From: JADFNO01 sp965369945 | Lineage (GTDB): Bacteria > Planctomycetota > Phycisphaerae > Phycisphaerales > SM1A02 | Length of the DNA: 21,526 nt | Direction of reading: 5' to 3' | Assembly: GCA_965369945.1 (NCBI GenBank) | Contig: CBDUST010000044.1 | Span: 1-21,526, forward strand | Shown here: one piece after another, positions 6,357 through 13,860 of the stretch | Layout: each line of letters starts with the position of its first letter | How positions within the stretch are numbered: the stretch's first letter is position 1 | Notes under the pieces: model-generated | What the model was told of the DNA's origin: nothing | Database searches by the model: none | Seen by the model: only the letters and a program-made list of their open reading frames with translations | Translations under genes and position numbers: made by a program

Positions 6357-9221
6357 TTATACCGTCACTGCCCCCTGCTCCGCTTTCTGTTTCTCGCGCA
6401 GAGCGGTCAGAATCTTCTCCGGGGTGATGGGAAGATCCTTGATCCACACGCCGGTAGCGTTCGCGATGGCGTGAGCCACCGCGCCGAGAACCGGCAATGT
6501 ACTACCCTCGCCCACTTCCTTCGCGCCATAGGGTCCGCGCGGCTCATAGGAATCGACGATCCCGCTGAAGATCTTCGGTGCATCTTTGATCGTCATGATC
6601 AGATAGCCGTGTAAATTTGGGTTGAGTAGCTGACCGCGATCATCAAACTGCACGTCTTCCATGATCGCTTCGCTTGCGCCCATGACAACAGCGCCTTCGA
6701 CTTGGCCGTGAACGGCCTGCGGATTGATCGGCGTGCCACAATCGTGGTAATCGGTGAAGCGCTTAATGCGAACCTTCCCCGTCTCTAAATCGACGTCCAC
6801 CTCGCAAACCGCGCTTCCAAACGAATAAGCCGGGCTCGTGCCGACAGTCGATCCTTTGTAGTCGCCGCCGAGTCCATCCGGCGGTTTGTAGCAACCTGTC
6901 CCAACCAGCGGGCCCTTGTCGTTGAAGTACTTGCGGGCAACTTCTTCCCACGGAACGAACTGAGATTCATCTTCGGTATTGAACATCTTGGCGTCGCGCA
7001 CACCGATCAACGACTCATCGCATCCGAGGATGGCCGCCGCATATTTTTTCATCTTTTCAACGACCGCAGTTGCCGCGCGCGAAACGGCATGTCCGCCCAT
7101 CAATGTCACGCGGGATGAATATGATCCCAAATCGATGGGCGAGATATCACTGTCTTCACTACGCATGCGCAACCTCGATGCGGGAATACCCAACGACTCA
7201 GCGCACATTTGCACGAGAACGGTGTCGCTGCCTTGCCCGATTTCCGCTGCGCCGATCATCAACACTGCTGCCATGCCGTCCTCGGAGACCTTCACGATGG
7301 CGTTGGCGTGGGGAAAGATCGATTTCTTCTGGAATGATTCGCGTGGCTTTTCGTGCGACAGTTGCACTTGGCCACGGTAGATGCAGTAGCCGGCGCCGGA
7401 GACGAATCCACCGCACCCGATGCCGATCCCTTTACCCTTGGGAAGTTTGCCATACTTGTCGTCCCAGTTGGAACGATCTGCGGCCGCGTTGAGTGTTGCA
7501 AGGAACTCACAGCTACCGATATCCAGGTCATTGACCGTCGTTGTGTTCGCAGTTACTGCATTGCGGCGACGAATCTCCACCGGATCGATGCCAAGATCAT
7601 CGGCGACCATGCTCAATAGGCATTCGAACGCGAATCGCGGCTGAGGAACCCCGTGGCCTCGCATTGCCCCGCAGGCCGGCTTATTTGTCACAACACGATA
7701 GCCATCGTACTTGTAGTTGGGAATCTGATAGAGCGTTGGGATCATACTCCCAGCGTAATAGGCGGTCGCTACGCCGAACGATGCATACGCGCCGCCGTCA
7801 AGATAAATCTCACTCTTGAAGGCCTTGATTTTCCCTTCACGATCCACGCCGAGCTTGAAGTTCATGTACTGTTTGTGCCGGCCGCGCCCGTAGTGAAACG
7901 TCTCCTGGCGGGAGTAAACCATCTTCACTGGCCGCCCCGTCTTTTTGCTGAGCAAGGCTGAGCAGAGATCCAGGGGCGTCGTCGCCGCCTTGCCGCCAAA
8001 CCCGCCTCCGACTGCCGGTCGAATCACGCGGATTCGACCAAGGGGAATATGCAGCACGTGTGCCATCATGTACTGCACGTAATGCGGAACCTGTGTGGAG
8101 CTATAGAGCAGCAAGGTGTCGTCGTGCTGCCATGATGCGATCGATGCGTGCGGCTCCATCGGGCATTGTTGGATGTGATTGCCCGTAAATGTTTCCTCTC
8201 GAACGTGATGCGATTCGGCGAACGCCTTCTCGACATCGCCAAAGTTCTGGTCAACGTGCGTACATATGTTGCGTTCGTATCGTTCGTGAAGAAGAGGCGC
8301 ACCGTCAGCAACAGCCTGCATCGGATCGAGGACAGGCGGAAGTTCCTCGTAAACAACATCGATCAGCGAAAGTGCCTGTTCAGCCGTGCGCGCATCGATT
8401 GCTGCAACGGCGGCAACGGGATCGCCGACGTGACGAACCTTCTCCTTTGCCAGCACGTGCTCGTCGTAGCGTGCCGGTGAGACGCCATGCATCGTGTCGG
8501 TGACGTCAGCCCCGGTGATGACAGCCACAACACCTGGAAGCGCTTCGGCCTTGGTCGTATCGATCCGTTTGATTCGCCCGTGCGCAACAGATGATCCCAA
8601 AATCTTGCCATGAACCATGTTCGGCAGCGTGATATCGTCGGTGTATATCGCGCGTCCGGTTACTTTGTCAGCAGCGTCAATCCGAGGAATAGAAATCCCG
8701 ACGTTCTGATGGATCGGTTTCGTGGGTGAGTCCTGCCGCTTCGCGCACGTCCCATCGCTTTGATAGTTCGTGCAGCGCTGAACAGCCCGAATGATCCCGC
8801 TGTAGCCCGTGCAGCGGCAGAGATTGCCCGTTAGAGCATCTTTGATTTCGTCGGTCGTCGGATCCGGATTCTTGTTGAGCAGTGCAGTCGCCGAGAGAAC
8901 CATGCCCGGGGTGCAATAGCCGCATTGAATTCCCCCTTCGCCGACAAACGACTTCTGTAGTGGGGTGAGCTCACCGTTCACTGCCAGACCTTCGATCGTC
9001 GTGATTGCCTTGCCGTGCAAGGTTGAGGCCAGCAGCAAGCAACTGTTCATCGGCTCGCTGTCAACAAGAACGGTGCAGGCACCGCAGTCGCCGACATCGC
9101 ACGCTCTCTTGGTACCGGTCAAGTGGAGTTTCTCGCGCAGCACTTCCAGAAGTGTTTGACTTGGCTCGATAGCCACGTCGCAGAGCTGACCGTTGATCAT
9201 CATGGTATGGGCCGTACTCAA
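6357..9221 (-). CDS. Fused [2Fe-2S]-molybdopterin subunit, 4-hydroxybenzoyl-CoA reductase-like
   Basis: The 954-residue fusion carries an HcrC-like [2Fe-2S] region at residues 1-160, with Cys41, Cys46, Cys49, Cys61, then QCGYC (Cys100, Cys103) and LCRC (Cys135, Cys137). A molybdopterin domain follows from about residue 175, with RIDAADKVTGRAIYTDDI, GGGFGGKAATTPLDLCSALL, KPACGAMRGHGVPQPRFAFE, TTTVNDLDIGSCEF and a catalytic glutamate in EVGEGSTLP (Glu905). By remembered resemblance the Mo domain is closest to HcrA, the alpha subunit of 4-hydroxybenzoyl-CoA reductase, which removes the para-hydroxyl to give benzoyl-CoA. That substrate fits the divergent benzoyl-CoA operon but is inferred. The start is TTG, overlapping the FAD-subunit stop as TTGA and preceded by GGGAGG at 7 bases; the ATGs six and seven codons later lie too far from it. 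No Tat signal, so cytoplasmic. Confidence 0.9.
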   Translation of the reverse strand: MSTAHTMMINGQLCDVAIEPSQTLLEVLREKLHLTGTKRACDVGDCGACTVLVDSEPMNSCLLLASTLHGKAITTIEGLAVNGELTPLQKSFVGEGGIQCGYCTPGMVLSATALLNKNPDPTTDEIKDALTGNLCRCTGYSGIIRAVQRCTNYQSDGTCAKRQDSPTKPIHQNVGISIPRIDAADKVTGRAIYTDDITLPNMVHGKILGSSVAHGRIKRIDTTKAEALPGVVAVITGADVTDTMHGVSPARYDEHVLAKEKVRHVGDPVAAVAAIDARTAEQALSLIDVVYEELPPVLDPMQAVADGAPLLHERYERNICTHVDQNFGDVEKAFAESHHVREETFTGNHIQQCPMEPHASIASWQHDDTLLLYSSTQVPHYVQYMMAHVLHIPLGRIRVIRPAVGGGFGGKAATTPLDLCSALLSKKTGRPVKMVYSRQETFHYGRGRHKQYMNFKLGVDREGKIKAFKSEIYLDGGAYASFGVATAYYAGSMIPTLYQIPNYKYDGYRVVTNKPACGAMRGHGVPQPRFAFECLLSMVADDLGIDPVEIRRRNAVTANTTTVNDLDIGSCEFLATLNAAADRSNWDDKYGKLPKGKGIGIGCGGFVSGAGYCIYRGQVQLSHEKPRESFQKKSIFPHANAIVKVSEDGMAAVLMIGAAEIGQGSDTVLVQMCAESLGIPASRLRMRSEDSDISPIDLGSYSSRVTLMGGHAVSRAATAVVEKMKKYAAAILGCDESLIGVRDAKMFNTEDESQFVPWEEVARKYFNDKGPLVGTGCYKPPDGLGGDYKGSTVGTSPAYSFGSAVCEVDVDLETGKVRIKRFTDYHDCGTPINPQAVHGQVEGAVVMGASEAIMEDVQFDDRGQLLNPNLHGYLIMTIKDAPKIFSGIVDSYEPRGPYGAKEVGEGSTLPVLGAVAHAIANATGVWIKDLPITPEKILTALREKQKAEQGAVTV

Positions 9222-10099
9222 CGCGACGCCTCCCTCGCCCGGTCAGCTGCTTTGATCAAGGCTCGTCGTGTCAGCACGCCGACCAACTCGCGTCGATAGT
9301 CAGCCGAACCGCGTACATCTGAGATTGGATCAGCCGCCTCCATCGCAGTGGTTGCAGCGTCATCGAGGAACACTTGGTCGAGGCGACGACCTTCAAGCAA
9401 TCCACCGATTGGAGTAACCGGTCTCGGTGTTGGTGCAACGGCGCCGAGCGCCACATTTACGCCGTAGAACCTGTCGTCAGCTTCGATCCACAGACTCGCC
9501 GCTACCGCCGCGACGGCAATACCGTTTCCAGCTCGCAACGCGAACCGTGCATAAGCCGCCCCGAATCGGTCTTGTGGTTGTGGCACGAGCACGGCAATCA
9601 ACAACTCATTGGTCTTCAGAATCGTTTCGCGCGGACCAGTGAAGAATCCATCCATCGATACTTCGCGCTCACCGCTTGGCGACCATAGCACCAACGACGC
9701 ACCAAGGACCATTAGCACTGGTGGAAGATCGGCGCAGGGAACAGCGCCGGCGATATTCCCGCCCACCGTGGCGACATTCCGTACCTGCGGCGAGGCCATT
9801 TCACCTGTGGCATCCCGAATCGCTTGGTAGCGCTTCGCGACGATCGGGTTACGGTCCAACTCGCCGATCGTAGTCAGTGCGCCGATTCGCAATCCGGACG
9901 CAGATTCAGTTATGCCTCGAAGCTCGTCAAGAGCATCGATGGCGATGAGATGATCGACTCGGTTCCGACCGGATTTCAGATCCACAAGAATGTCGGTTCC
10001 GCCAGCGAGGATCTGCACACTCCCGGCGAATCGTTCCGCCAGCGCTGCCGCCTCGGAGAGTGTTTCAGCCTCATGTAGCTGGATTGACGGCACGTGCAT
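9218..10099 (-). CDS. Molybdenum hydroxylase FAD-binding subunit (HcrB/CoxM family, no 4Fe-4S loop)
   Basis: The 293-residue protein has both FAD-binding signatures: ILAGGTDILVDLK near residues 31-43 and NVATVGGNIAGAVPCADLPP in the middle, followed by the C-terminal SDVRGSADYRRELVGVL segment typical of CoxM/HcrB-type subunits. It should bridge the iron-sulfur centres of the fused partner and an external electron carrier. Characterised HcrB contains an extra cysteine-rich loop holding a [4Fe-4S] cluster. Here I find only one cysteine in the whole protein, so that loop is absent. The frame is open to a GTG at 10126, but the ATG at 10099 has a GGAG site 8 bases upstream and the GTG has none. The stop overlaps the TTG start of the next gene. 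It follows the regulator gene by 57 bases. Confidence 0.9.
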   Translation of the reverse strand: MHVPSIQLHEAETLSEAAALAERFAGSVQILAGGTDILVDLKSGRNRVDHLIAIDALDELRGITESASGLRIGALTTIGELDRNPIVAKRYQAIRDATGEMASPQVRNVATVGGNIAGAVPCADLPPVLMVLGASLVLWSPSGEREVSMDGFFTGPRETILKTNELLIAVLVPQPQDRFGAAYARFALRAGNGIAVAAVAASLWIEADDRFYGVNVALGAVAPTPRPVTPIGGLLEGRRLDQVFLDDAATTAMEAADPISDVRGSADYRRELVGVLTRRALIKAADRAREASR

Positions 10100-10156
10100 G
10101 ACCGAAGCTCCAGATTTGCCTGCCACAGGTGCGCAAACGAACTCGAAGCGAAATCT

Positions 10157-10858
10157 CTATCGATTCGCGACCGACTCCTGCCAACTATCGCTGCTGACTC
10201 CCGCCGCCCCGAGCACGCCGTGAAGAAACTGCGTTGCGATCTGGTCTGCCAGGACGCTCGGTGACCGACCGTGCTTTGGGTCGTACCAGCGGTAAAGCCA
10301 ATTCAGCGTTCCAAAGAGCGACATCGCTGCGATCCCACGATCAAGACTTGAATCCGGTGCGGCTGCGCGGAGGATTCGATCGACGATGGATCGCGTGAGA
10401 CTGTAGTATTCGCGGCGAATACGGTGCGTCTCGTCGTAAGCAGATCCGCTCAGCGAGTCAAGTTCATGGGAGCAGACCTTCAAAGCAGGCATGTTGGAGG
10501 CAAAGTACGCAACATGGGCCTTCACCATCACCTGGAGTTGCTCAATGGGGTCGTCGACGCCGTGCAGTTTCTCTTGAAGGTTATTTAACAGAGAGCTGAA
10601 CGTGCGGAATTGGATCACGAAGAGCATCCTCTGCTTGCTATCAAAGTAGTGGTAAAGCCCGGCGAGGCTGACTCCGGATGCGTTCGCGATCGCTCGCATA
10701 GACGCCTTTTGGTACCCGTCTCGAGCAATGATCGCGGTCGCCGCAGCGAGAATCCGGTTGGCCCGCTGGTCGTAACTTCCTCGGGCCTCAGGACTTCGAT
10801 CACCCGGGGCTGCCTGGGAGCCCAATTCGAACGGTTGTTCTGGTTTTCTCGTCACCAT
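10157..10858 (-). CDS. TetR-family transcriptional regulator
   Basis: The 233-residue protein has an N-terminal TetR helix-turn-helix (about residues 33-80). The recognition region reads MRAIANASGVSLAGLYHYF, followed by DSKQRMLF, which is diagnostic of the family. The C-terminal ligand domain (SLFGTLNWLYRWYDP) resembles regulators of acyl-CoA catabolism such as KstR/PaaR types, though I cannot assign the ligand. The ATG at 10858 is chosen because a GAGGG site lies just upstream; the frame extends to a TTG at 10900, which falls inside the predicted promoter. It lies between the molybdenum hydroxylase genes downstream and the divergent benzoyl-CoA pathway operon, and is therefore the likely switch for both, probably relieved by an aromatic acyl-CoA. 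Confidence 0.9.
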   Translation of the reverse strand: MVTRKPEQPFELGSQAAPGDRSPEARGSYDQRANRILAAATAIIARDGYQKASMRAIANASGVSLAGLYHYFDSKQRMLFVIQFRTFSSLLNNLQEKLHGVDDPIEQLQVMVKAHVAYFASNMPALKVCSHELDSLSGSAYDETHRIRREYYSLTRSIVDRILRAAAPDSSLDRGIAAMSLFGTLNWLYRWYDPKHGRSPSVLADQIATQFLHGVLGAAGVSSDSWQESVANR

Positions 10859-10899
10859 AGCGATCCCTCGACCTGCGGCAGGCATCAGTACTGCCCTCA

Positions 10900-10928
10900 A
10901 CTATGGCTCGTCTCGTTGAGCCAGTCAA
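10900..10928 (-). promoter_or_regulatory. Sigma-70-like promoter for the tetR-hydroxylase operon
   Basis: On the minus strand, TTGACT (10928-10923) and CATAGT (10905-10900) are separated by exactly 17 bases. They match the -35 and -10 consensus at 5/6 and 4/6 positions. Transcription would start near 10893, about 35 bases before the regulator's ATG. The palindrome GCCAGGTCTGGC (10929-10940) abuts the -35 box and could be a second regulatory site. Confidence 0.5.
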
Positions 10929-10982
10929 GCCAGGTCTGGCAAGAAAACCTCCACTTTGAGCCATAAAAGAGAGGTTTGGCCA

Positions 10983-11012
10983 TTGACCACAGAACCTAGA
11001 CGGTGATATCCT
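10983..11012 (+). promoter_or_regulatory. Candidate promoter for the benzoyl-CoA pathway operon
   Basis: TTGACC (10983-10988) is a 5/6 match to the -35 box. TATCCT (11007-11012, 18-base spacer) or GATATC (11005-11010, 16-base spacer) could serve as the -10. Transcription would begin near 11018, leaving a leader of about 115 bases that contains the putative operator at 11051-11064. Confidence 0.4.
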
Positions 11013-11050
11013 ACGGCATAATAGGAGTTGTCGCTCCGTAAATATTCGTC

Positions 11051-11064
11051 CGAACGACCGTTCG
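11051..11064. promoter_or_regulatory. Palindromic operator of PaaR type
   Basis: CGAACG-AC-CGTTCG is a perfect 6-base inverted repeat around a 2-base spacer. It matches, as I recall it, the CNAACGNNCGTTNG site bound by the TetR-family phenylacetyl-CoA regulator PaaR of Thermus. It lies downstream of the predicted start of transcription and 68 bases before the oah ATG, where a bound repressor would block transcription. The TetR gene next to it is the obvious candidate binder. That link is inference. Confidence 0.55.
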
Positions 11065-11132
11065 TGTCTTTTGCCGGAAAGCCGCTTTGCAGCTGTGCTC
11101 AGCCCAACTGTCACCGGCTGGAAAGGACCGTC

Positions 11133-12269
11133 ATGAGTCTCTTCCCCCCACGTGATCCAGTCTCCTTGGACTTTCGAGAGATCAGTTACCAAAAGGACGG
11201 ATGGGTTGCCCACATCACGATCAACCGACCGCACAACTACAACGCTTACAGTACGCCGGCCCTTCAAGAGCTCGCTGCTGCCTTCCAAGATGCATCGTGG
11301 GACGACGCGATCGGAGTCGTCGTCTTCACCGGCGCGGGACACGCCGCGTTCTGTACTGGCGGTGATGTCAAGGAGTACCAGAAGAACTACACGCAGCGGC
11401 CGCGCGATTACTGGAAGTACATGTGTTGTTTCAAGAGTTACATCGAGTCGATCACCAATTGCTCCAAGCCGGTGATTGCGCGGCTCAACGGAATGGCAGT
11501 TGGAGGAGGCAACGAAAGTCAGCTTGCATGCGATCTCGCGGTGATGGGCGAACATGCGTTTATCGCCCAGGTCGGCACGAGTGTCGGATCGGTTGCCTGC
11601 GGCGGCTCGACACAATGGCTGCCCCTTCATGTTGGCGACCGCAAAGCGCGCGGAATGCTGTTCCTCAATCAGCGCTATCCAGCGTACACATCGTTAGCGA
11701 TGGGCTTGGTCAATGCTGTCGTTCCCACAGTGAAGGGGCCTGACGGCGAATTCATCACGCGCTTCAGCAATGGCCGAACCTATCTCGCCGACTGGAACAC
11801 CGATCCGTGGGATAGCCCGTTTGAGCGCCGCGCCGTGCCCGGTGAGATCAAGAAGGCGCTCAAAGGTGTTGATGGATACGAGATCGATCTATCAGTCGTT
11901 GATGAAGTCGTTGCGGATCTTTGCGATCGGATCGTCAACACATTCTTTGAGTGCACGCGCTACACGAAGACTCAGGTGAACTTCTGGAAGGACGCCGCGT
12001 GGCATTCAACCGTGGGGCACGCTCGCGATTGGTTGGCGACGCACTACACGAGCTTGGAACCCTACGAAGGCATGACCGCCTTCGTTGAGAAGCGCCCAGT
12101 GGACTACGTGGGCATGCGAGAGCGAGCTGCGGACCCGGACGGATCAAGTGAGTTCCTTTGGGGTCCATACGCCAAGCAATGTCCCGAATGTGGAGCGAAG
12201 GGGCTCCCGTCGATGTTTGAGCACTGTGGCCAGTGCGGAGCAGCGCTGGCCGTTGTAGTTGGAACGTAA
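11133..12269 (+). CDS. oah: 6-oxocyclohex-1-ene-1-carbonyl-CoA hydrolase with C-terminal zinc ribbon
   Basis: The 378-residue crotonase-family protein matches Oah/BamA, the ring-opening hydrolase that adds water twice to 6-oxocyclohex-1-ene-1-carbonyl-CoA to give 3-hydroxypimelyl-CoA. Family landmarks are FCTGGDVKEYQKNYTQRP, KPVIARLNGMAVGGGNESQL, SVGSVACGGSTQWLP and a long C-terminal helical part, and the length equals that of known Oah. The last 30 residues carry a zinc-ribbon pattern, CPEC (Cys350, Cys353) and CGQC (Cys365, Cys368), which I do not recall from characterised Oah proteins. The start at 11133 has an AGGA site 5 bases upstream; the frame is open to a TTG at 11028, but that would bury the putative operator in coding sequence. 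It is first in the plus-strand operon. Confidence 0.88.
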   Translation: MSLFPPRDPVSLDFREISYQKDGWVAHITINRPHNYNAYSTPALQELAAAFQDASWDDAIGVVVFTGAGHAAFCTGGDVKEYQKNYTQRPRDYWKYMCCFKSYIESITNCSKPVIARLNGMAVGGGNESQLACDLAVMGEHAFIAQVGTSVGSVACGGSTQWLPLHVGDRKARGMLFLNQRYPAYTSLAMGLVNAVVPTVKGPDGEFITRFSNGRTYLADWNTDPWDSPFERRAVPGEIKKALKGVDGYEIDLSVVDEVVADLCDRIVNTFFECTRYTKTQVNFWKDAAWHSTVGHARDWLATHYTSLEPYEGMTAFVEKRPVDYVGMRERAADPDGSSEFLWGPYAKQCPECGAKGLPSMFEHCGQCGAALAVVVGT

Positions 12270-12290
12270 CGAACTGTTTTGGGTCGGCAG

Positions 12291-13037
12291 ATGATCAGTC
12301 ATCGTCCACAACGCGCATTGGTAACCGGCGGCAGCAGCGGCATCGGCCGGTCTATCGCTGAAACGCTCGCGCGAGACGGATGTGACGTCGGAATCCTCTA
12401 CGTCGGAGCCCCACAAGATGGTTCGCCAGTTATACGTGAGATCGAATCGTGTGGTCGTCGGGCGTGGTCGCTCATATGCGATGTCGCTGATCCCGCTGCC
12501 GCCGGTCGCGCCGTTGAAGCGTTCGCCGAGGAGCTTGGTGGCATCGAGATTCTGGTGAACAACGCCGGAATCTTTCGCGATCAGGTGATTTGGAAGATGA
12601 CCGACGAGCAATGGCGACAGGTCATCGATGTTGATCTCACGGGTGTGTTCAACTGCGCGCGAGCCGCAGCACCCGTGATGCGCGAGTGCGGCGGTGGGGC
12701 GATCGTCAATATTTCCAGCATCAACGGCTTGCGCGGAAAGTTCGGGCAGGTGAATTATTCTGCAGCTAAGGCCGGCGTGATCGGACTCACTAAGGCCTTG
12801 GCCAAGGAACTGGCGCGCTTCAACATAACCGTCAACGCAGTGGCGCCCGGACTGATCGACACGCCCGTCCTCAAAGCGATGTCGCCCGAGGCTCGTCGGC
12901 AGGCCCTGGAGGAGATTCTGCTGGGGCGGGTCGGTCGCACTGACGACGTTGCTGAGCTTGTGGCGTTTCTGTGCAGCGATCGCGCGCGATTCATAACTGG
13001 TGACGTGATTCGCGTCGATGGCGGGCAATACATCTGA
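12291..13037 (+). CDS. SDR-family dehydrogenase, probable 3-hydroxyacyl-CoA dehydrogenase
   Basis: The 248-residue short-chain dehydrogenase resembles FabG/PhaB. It has the cofactor motif TGGSSGIG (residues 12-19), NNAG (90-93), a catalytic serine in ISSINGL (142-143), and YSAAK with Tyr156 and Lys160. Given its position between the ring-opening hydrolase and the dienoyl-CoA hydratase, the best guess is oxidation of 3-hydroxypimelyl-CoA to 3-oxopimelyl-CoA, the substrate for the thiolase at the end of the operon. In other benzoyl-CoA degraders this step is usually assigned to a different dehydrogenase family, so the assignment is contextual. The ATG at 12291 is used; a TTG four codons earlier is open but has no better ribosome site. 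The gap to oah is 21 bases. Confidence 0.85.
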   Translation: MISHRPQRALVTGGSSGIGRSIAETLARDGCDVGILYVGAPQDGSPVIREIESCGRRAWSLICDVADPAAAGRAVEAFAEELGGIEILVNNAGIFRDQVIWKMTDEQWRQVIDVDLTGVFNCARAAAPVMRECGGGAIVNISSINGLRGKFGQVNYSAAKAGVIGLTKALAKELARFNITVNAVAPGLIDTPVLKAMSPEARRQALEEILLGRVGRTDDVAELVAFLCSDRARFITGDVIRVDGGQYI

Positions 13038-13050
13038 CAAGGCGATACCG

Positions 13051-13734
13051 ATGAACGACTCTCAGTATTTTGACATAAAGATAGATAACGGCATCGCGAT
13101 GATCACGCTGAATCGTCCGCCGCTGAACATATTCGACAATTCGATGATGGCTCAGTTCAACGCGCTGCTGGATGAAGTGGTCGGCAGTGATGACCTTGCT
13201 GCGATTGTGATTCAAGCCAACGGGAAAGCGTTCTGCGCAGGCGTCGATGTCGGCGATCACGCGGCTGAGAACGTCGCAGACATGATCAGCCTCTTCCACG
13301 GCATCTTTCGCAGATTAGCGTCAACTGATGCGCTGACGATTGCCGCTGTGAACGGAGCGGCGCTGGGCGGAGGGTGTGAGCTGGCGTGCTTCTGCGACAT
13401 CATCCTCGCATCCGAGCGCGCTAAGTTCGGCCAGCCGGAAGTGAAGGTCGGTGTGTTTCCTCCGGTCGCTGCCTGCATTTTGCCCTTGCAAATCGGTACT
13501 CGGAAGGCTGTGGAGCTGACCGCGCTCGGCGAGACGATTCTCGCAGACGAGGCACATCGAATTGGCCTCGTAAGTCATGTGTATACGACTGAGGATTTCG
13601 ATTCGCGAGTGCAGCAATACCTGGACAGTATTCGCAAACTCTCGCGCCCAGTCGTGCGCTTAGCGAAAAGAGCAACGATGCTGACTTCGCGCGGACAAAT
13701 CATGGCGCATCTGGAACGAGCGGAGAGCTTGTAA
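13051..13734 (+). CDS. dch: Cyclohexa-1,5-diene-1-carbonyl-CoA hydratase, cut short by an in-frame TAA
   Basis: This crotonase-family protein has 227 residues up to the TAA. It matches Dch/BamR, which hydrates the dienoyl-CoA product of benzoyl-CoA reductase to 6-hydroxycyclohex-1-ene-1-carbonyl-CoA. Landmarks are NRPPLNIFD, FCAGVDVGDH, the oxyanion-hole region NGAALGGGCELA and KFGQPEVKVGVFPP. The protein ends LERAESL and then TAA, but the next 28 codons stay in frame and encode the normal family ending (see 13735-13821). Read through, the product would be 256 residues, the usual length. All catalytic parts precede the stop; the missing tail usually packs against neighbouring subunits. The ATG at 13051 is preferred over one at 13018 that overlaps the SDR gene. 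Neighbours are the SDR gene and had. Confidence 0.88.
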   Translation: MNDSQYFDIKIDNGIAMITLNRPPLNIFDNSMMAQFNALLDEVVGSDDLAAIVIQANGKAFCAGVDVGDHAAENVADMISLFHGIFRRLASTDALTIAAVNGAALGGGCELACFCDIILASERAKFGQPEVKVGVFPPVAACILPLQIGTRKAVELTALGETILADEAHRIGLVSHVYTTEDFDSRVQQYLDSIRKLSRPVVRLAKRATMLTSRGQIMAHLERAESL

Positions 13735-13821
13735 CTGAACGAACTCATGAATGTGCGGGATGCACACGAAGGTATTTCTGCGTTTATCGAAAAGCGTGCG
13801 CCCGTTTGGACTCATGCGTAG
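13735..13821 (+). pseudogene. Detached in-frame C-terminal tail of dch
   Basis: Directly after the TAA at 13732-13734, the same frame continues with LNELMNVRDAHEGISAF and IEKRAPVWTHA, ending in TAG at 13819-13821. This is the expected crotonase C-terminus (an E-G-x-x-A-F-x-E-K-R-x-P-x-W pattern). The residue normally found between SL and LNEL is tyrosine, so TAT or TAC to TAA is a one-base change. No ribosome site precedes this segment, so it is expressed only by readthrough or by a corrected sequence. Confidence 0.85.
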
Positions 13822-13860
13822 GAGCATCTTCCCTCGCAACTGAACGTGAAGGACAAGGCA

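Noticed and set aside
11028..11132. TTG-initiated extension of oah
   Set aside because: It lacks a clear ribosome site and would make the operator coding; the ATG at 11133 has AGGA 5 bases upstream and gives the usual family length.
10800..11630. 276-codon minus-strand open frame across the divergent region
   Set aside because: Antisense to oah and spanning the promoters; no domain resemblance.
12144..13040. 298-codon minus-strand open frame
   Set aside because: Antisense to the SDR gene, which has a full catalytic motif set; composition is shadow-like.
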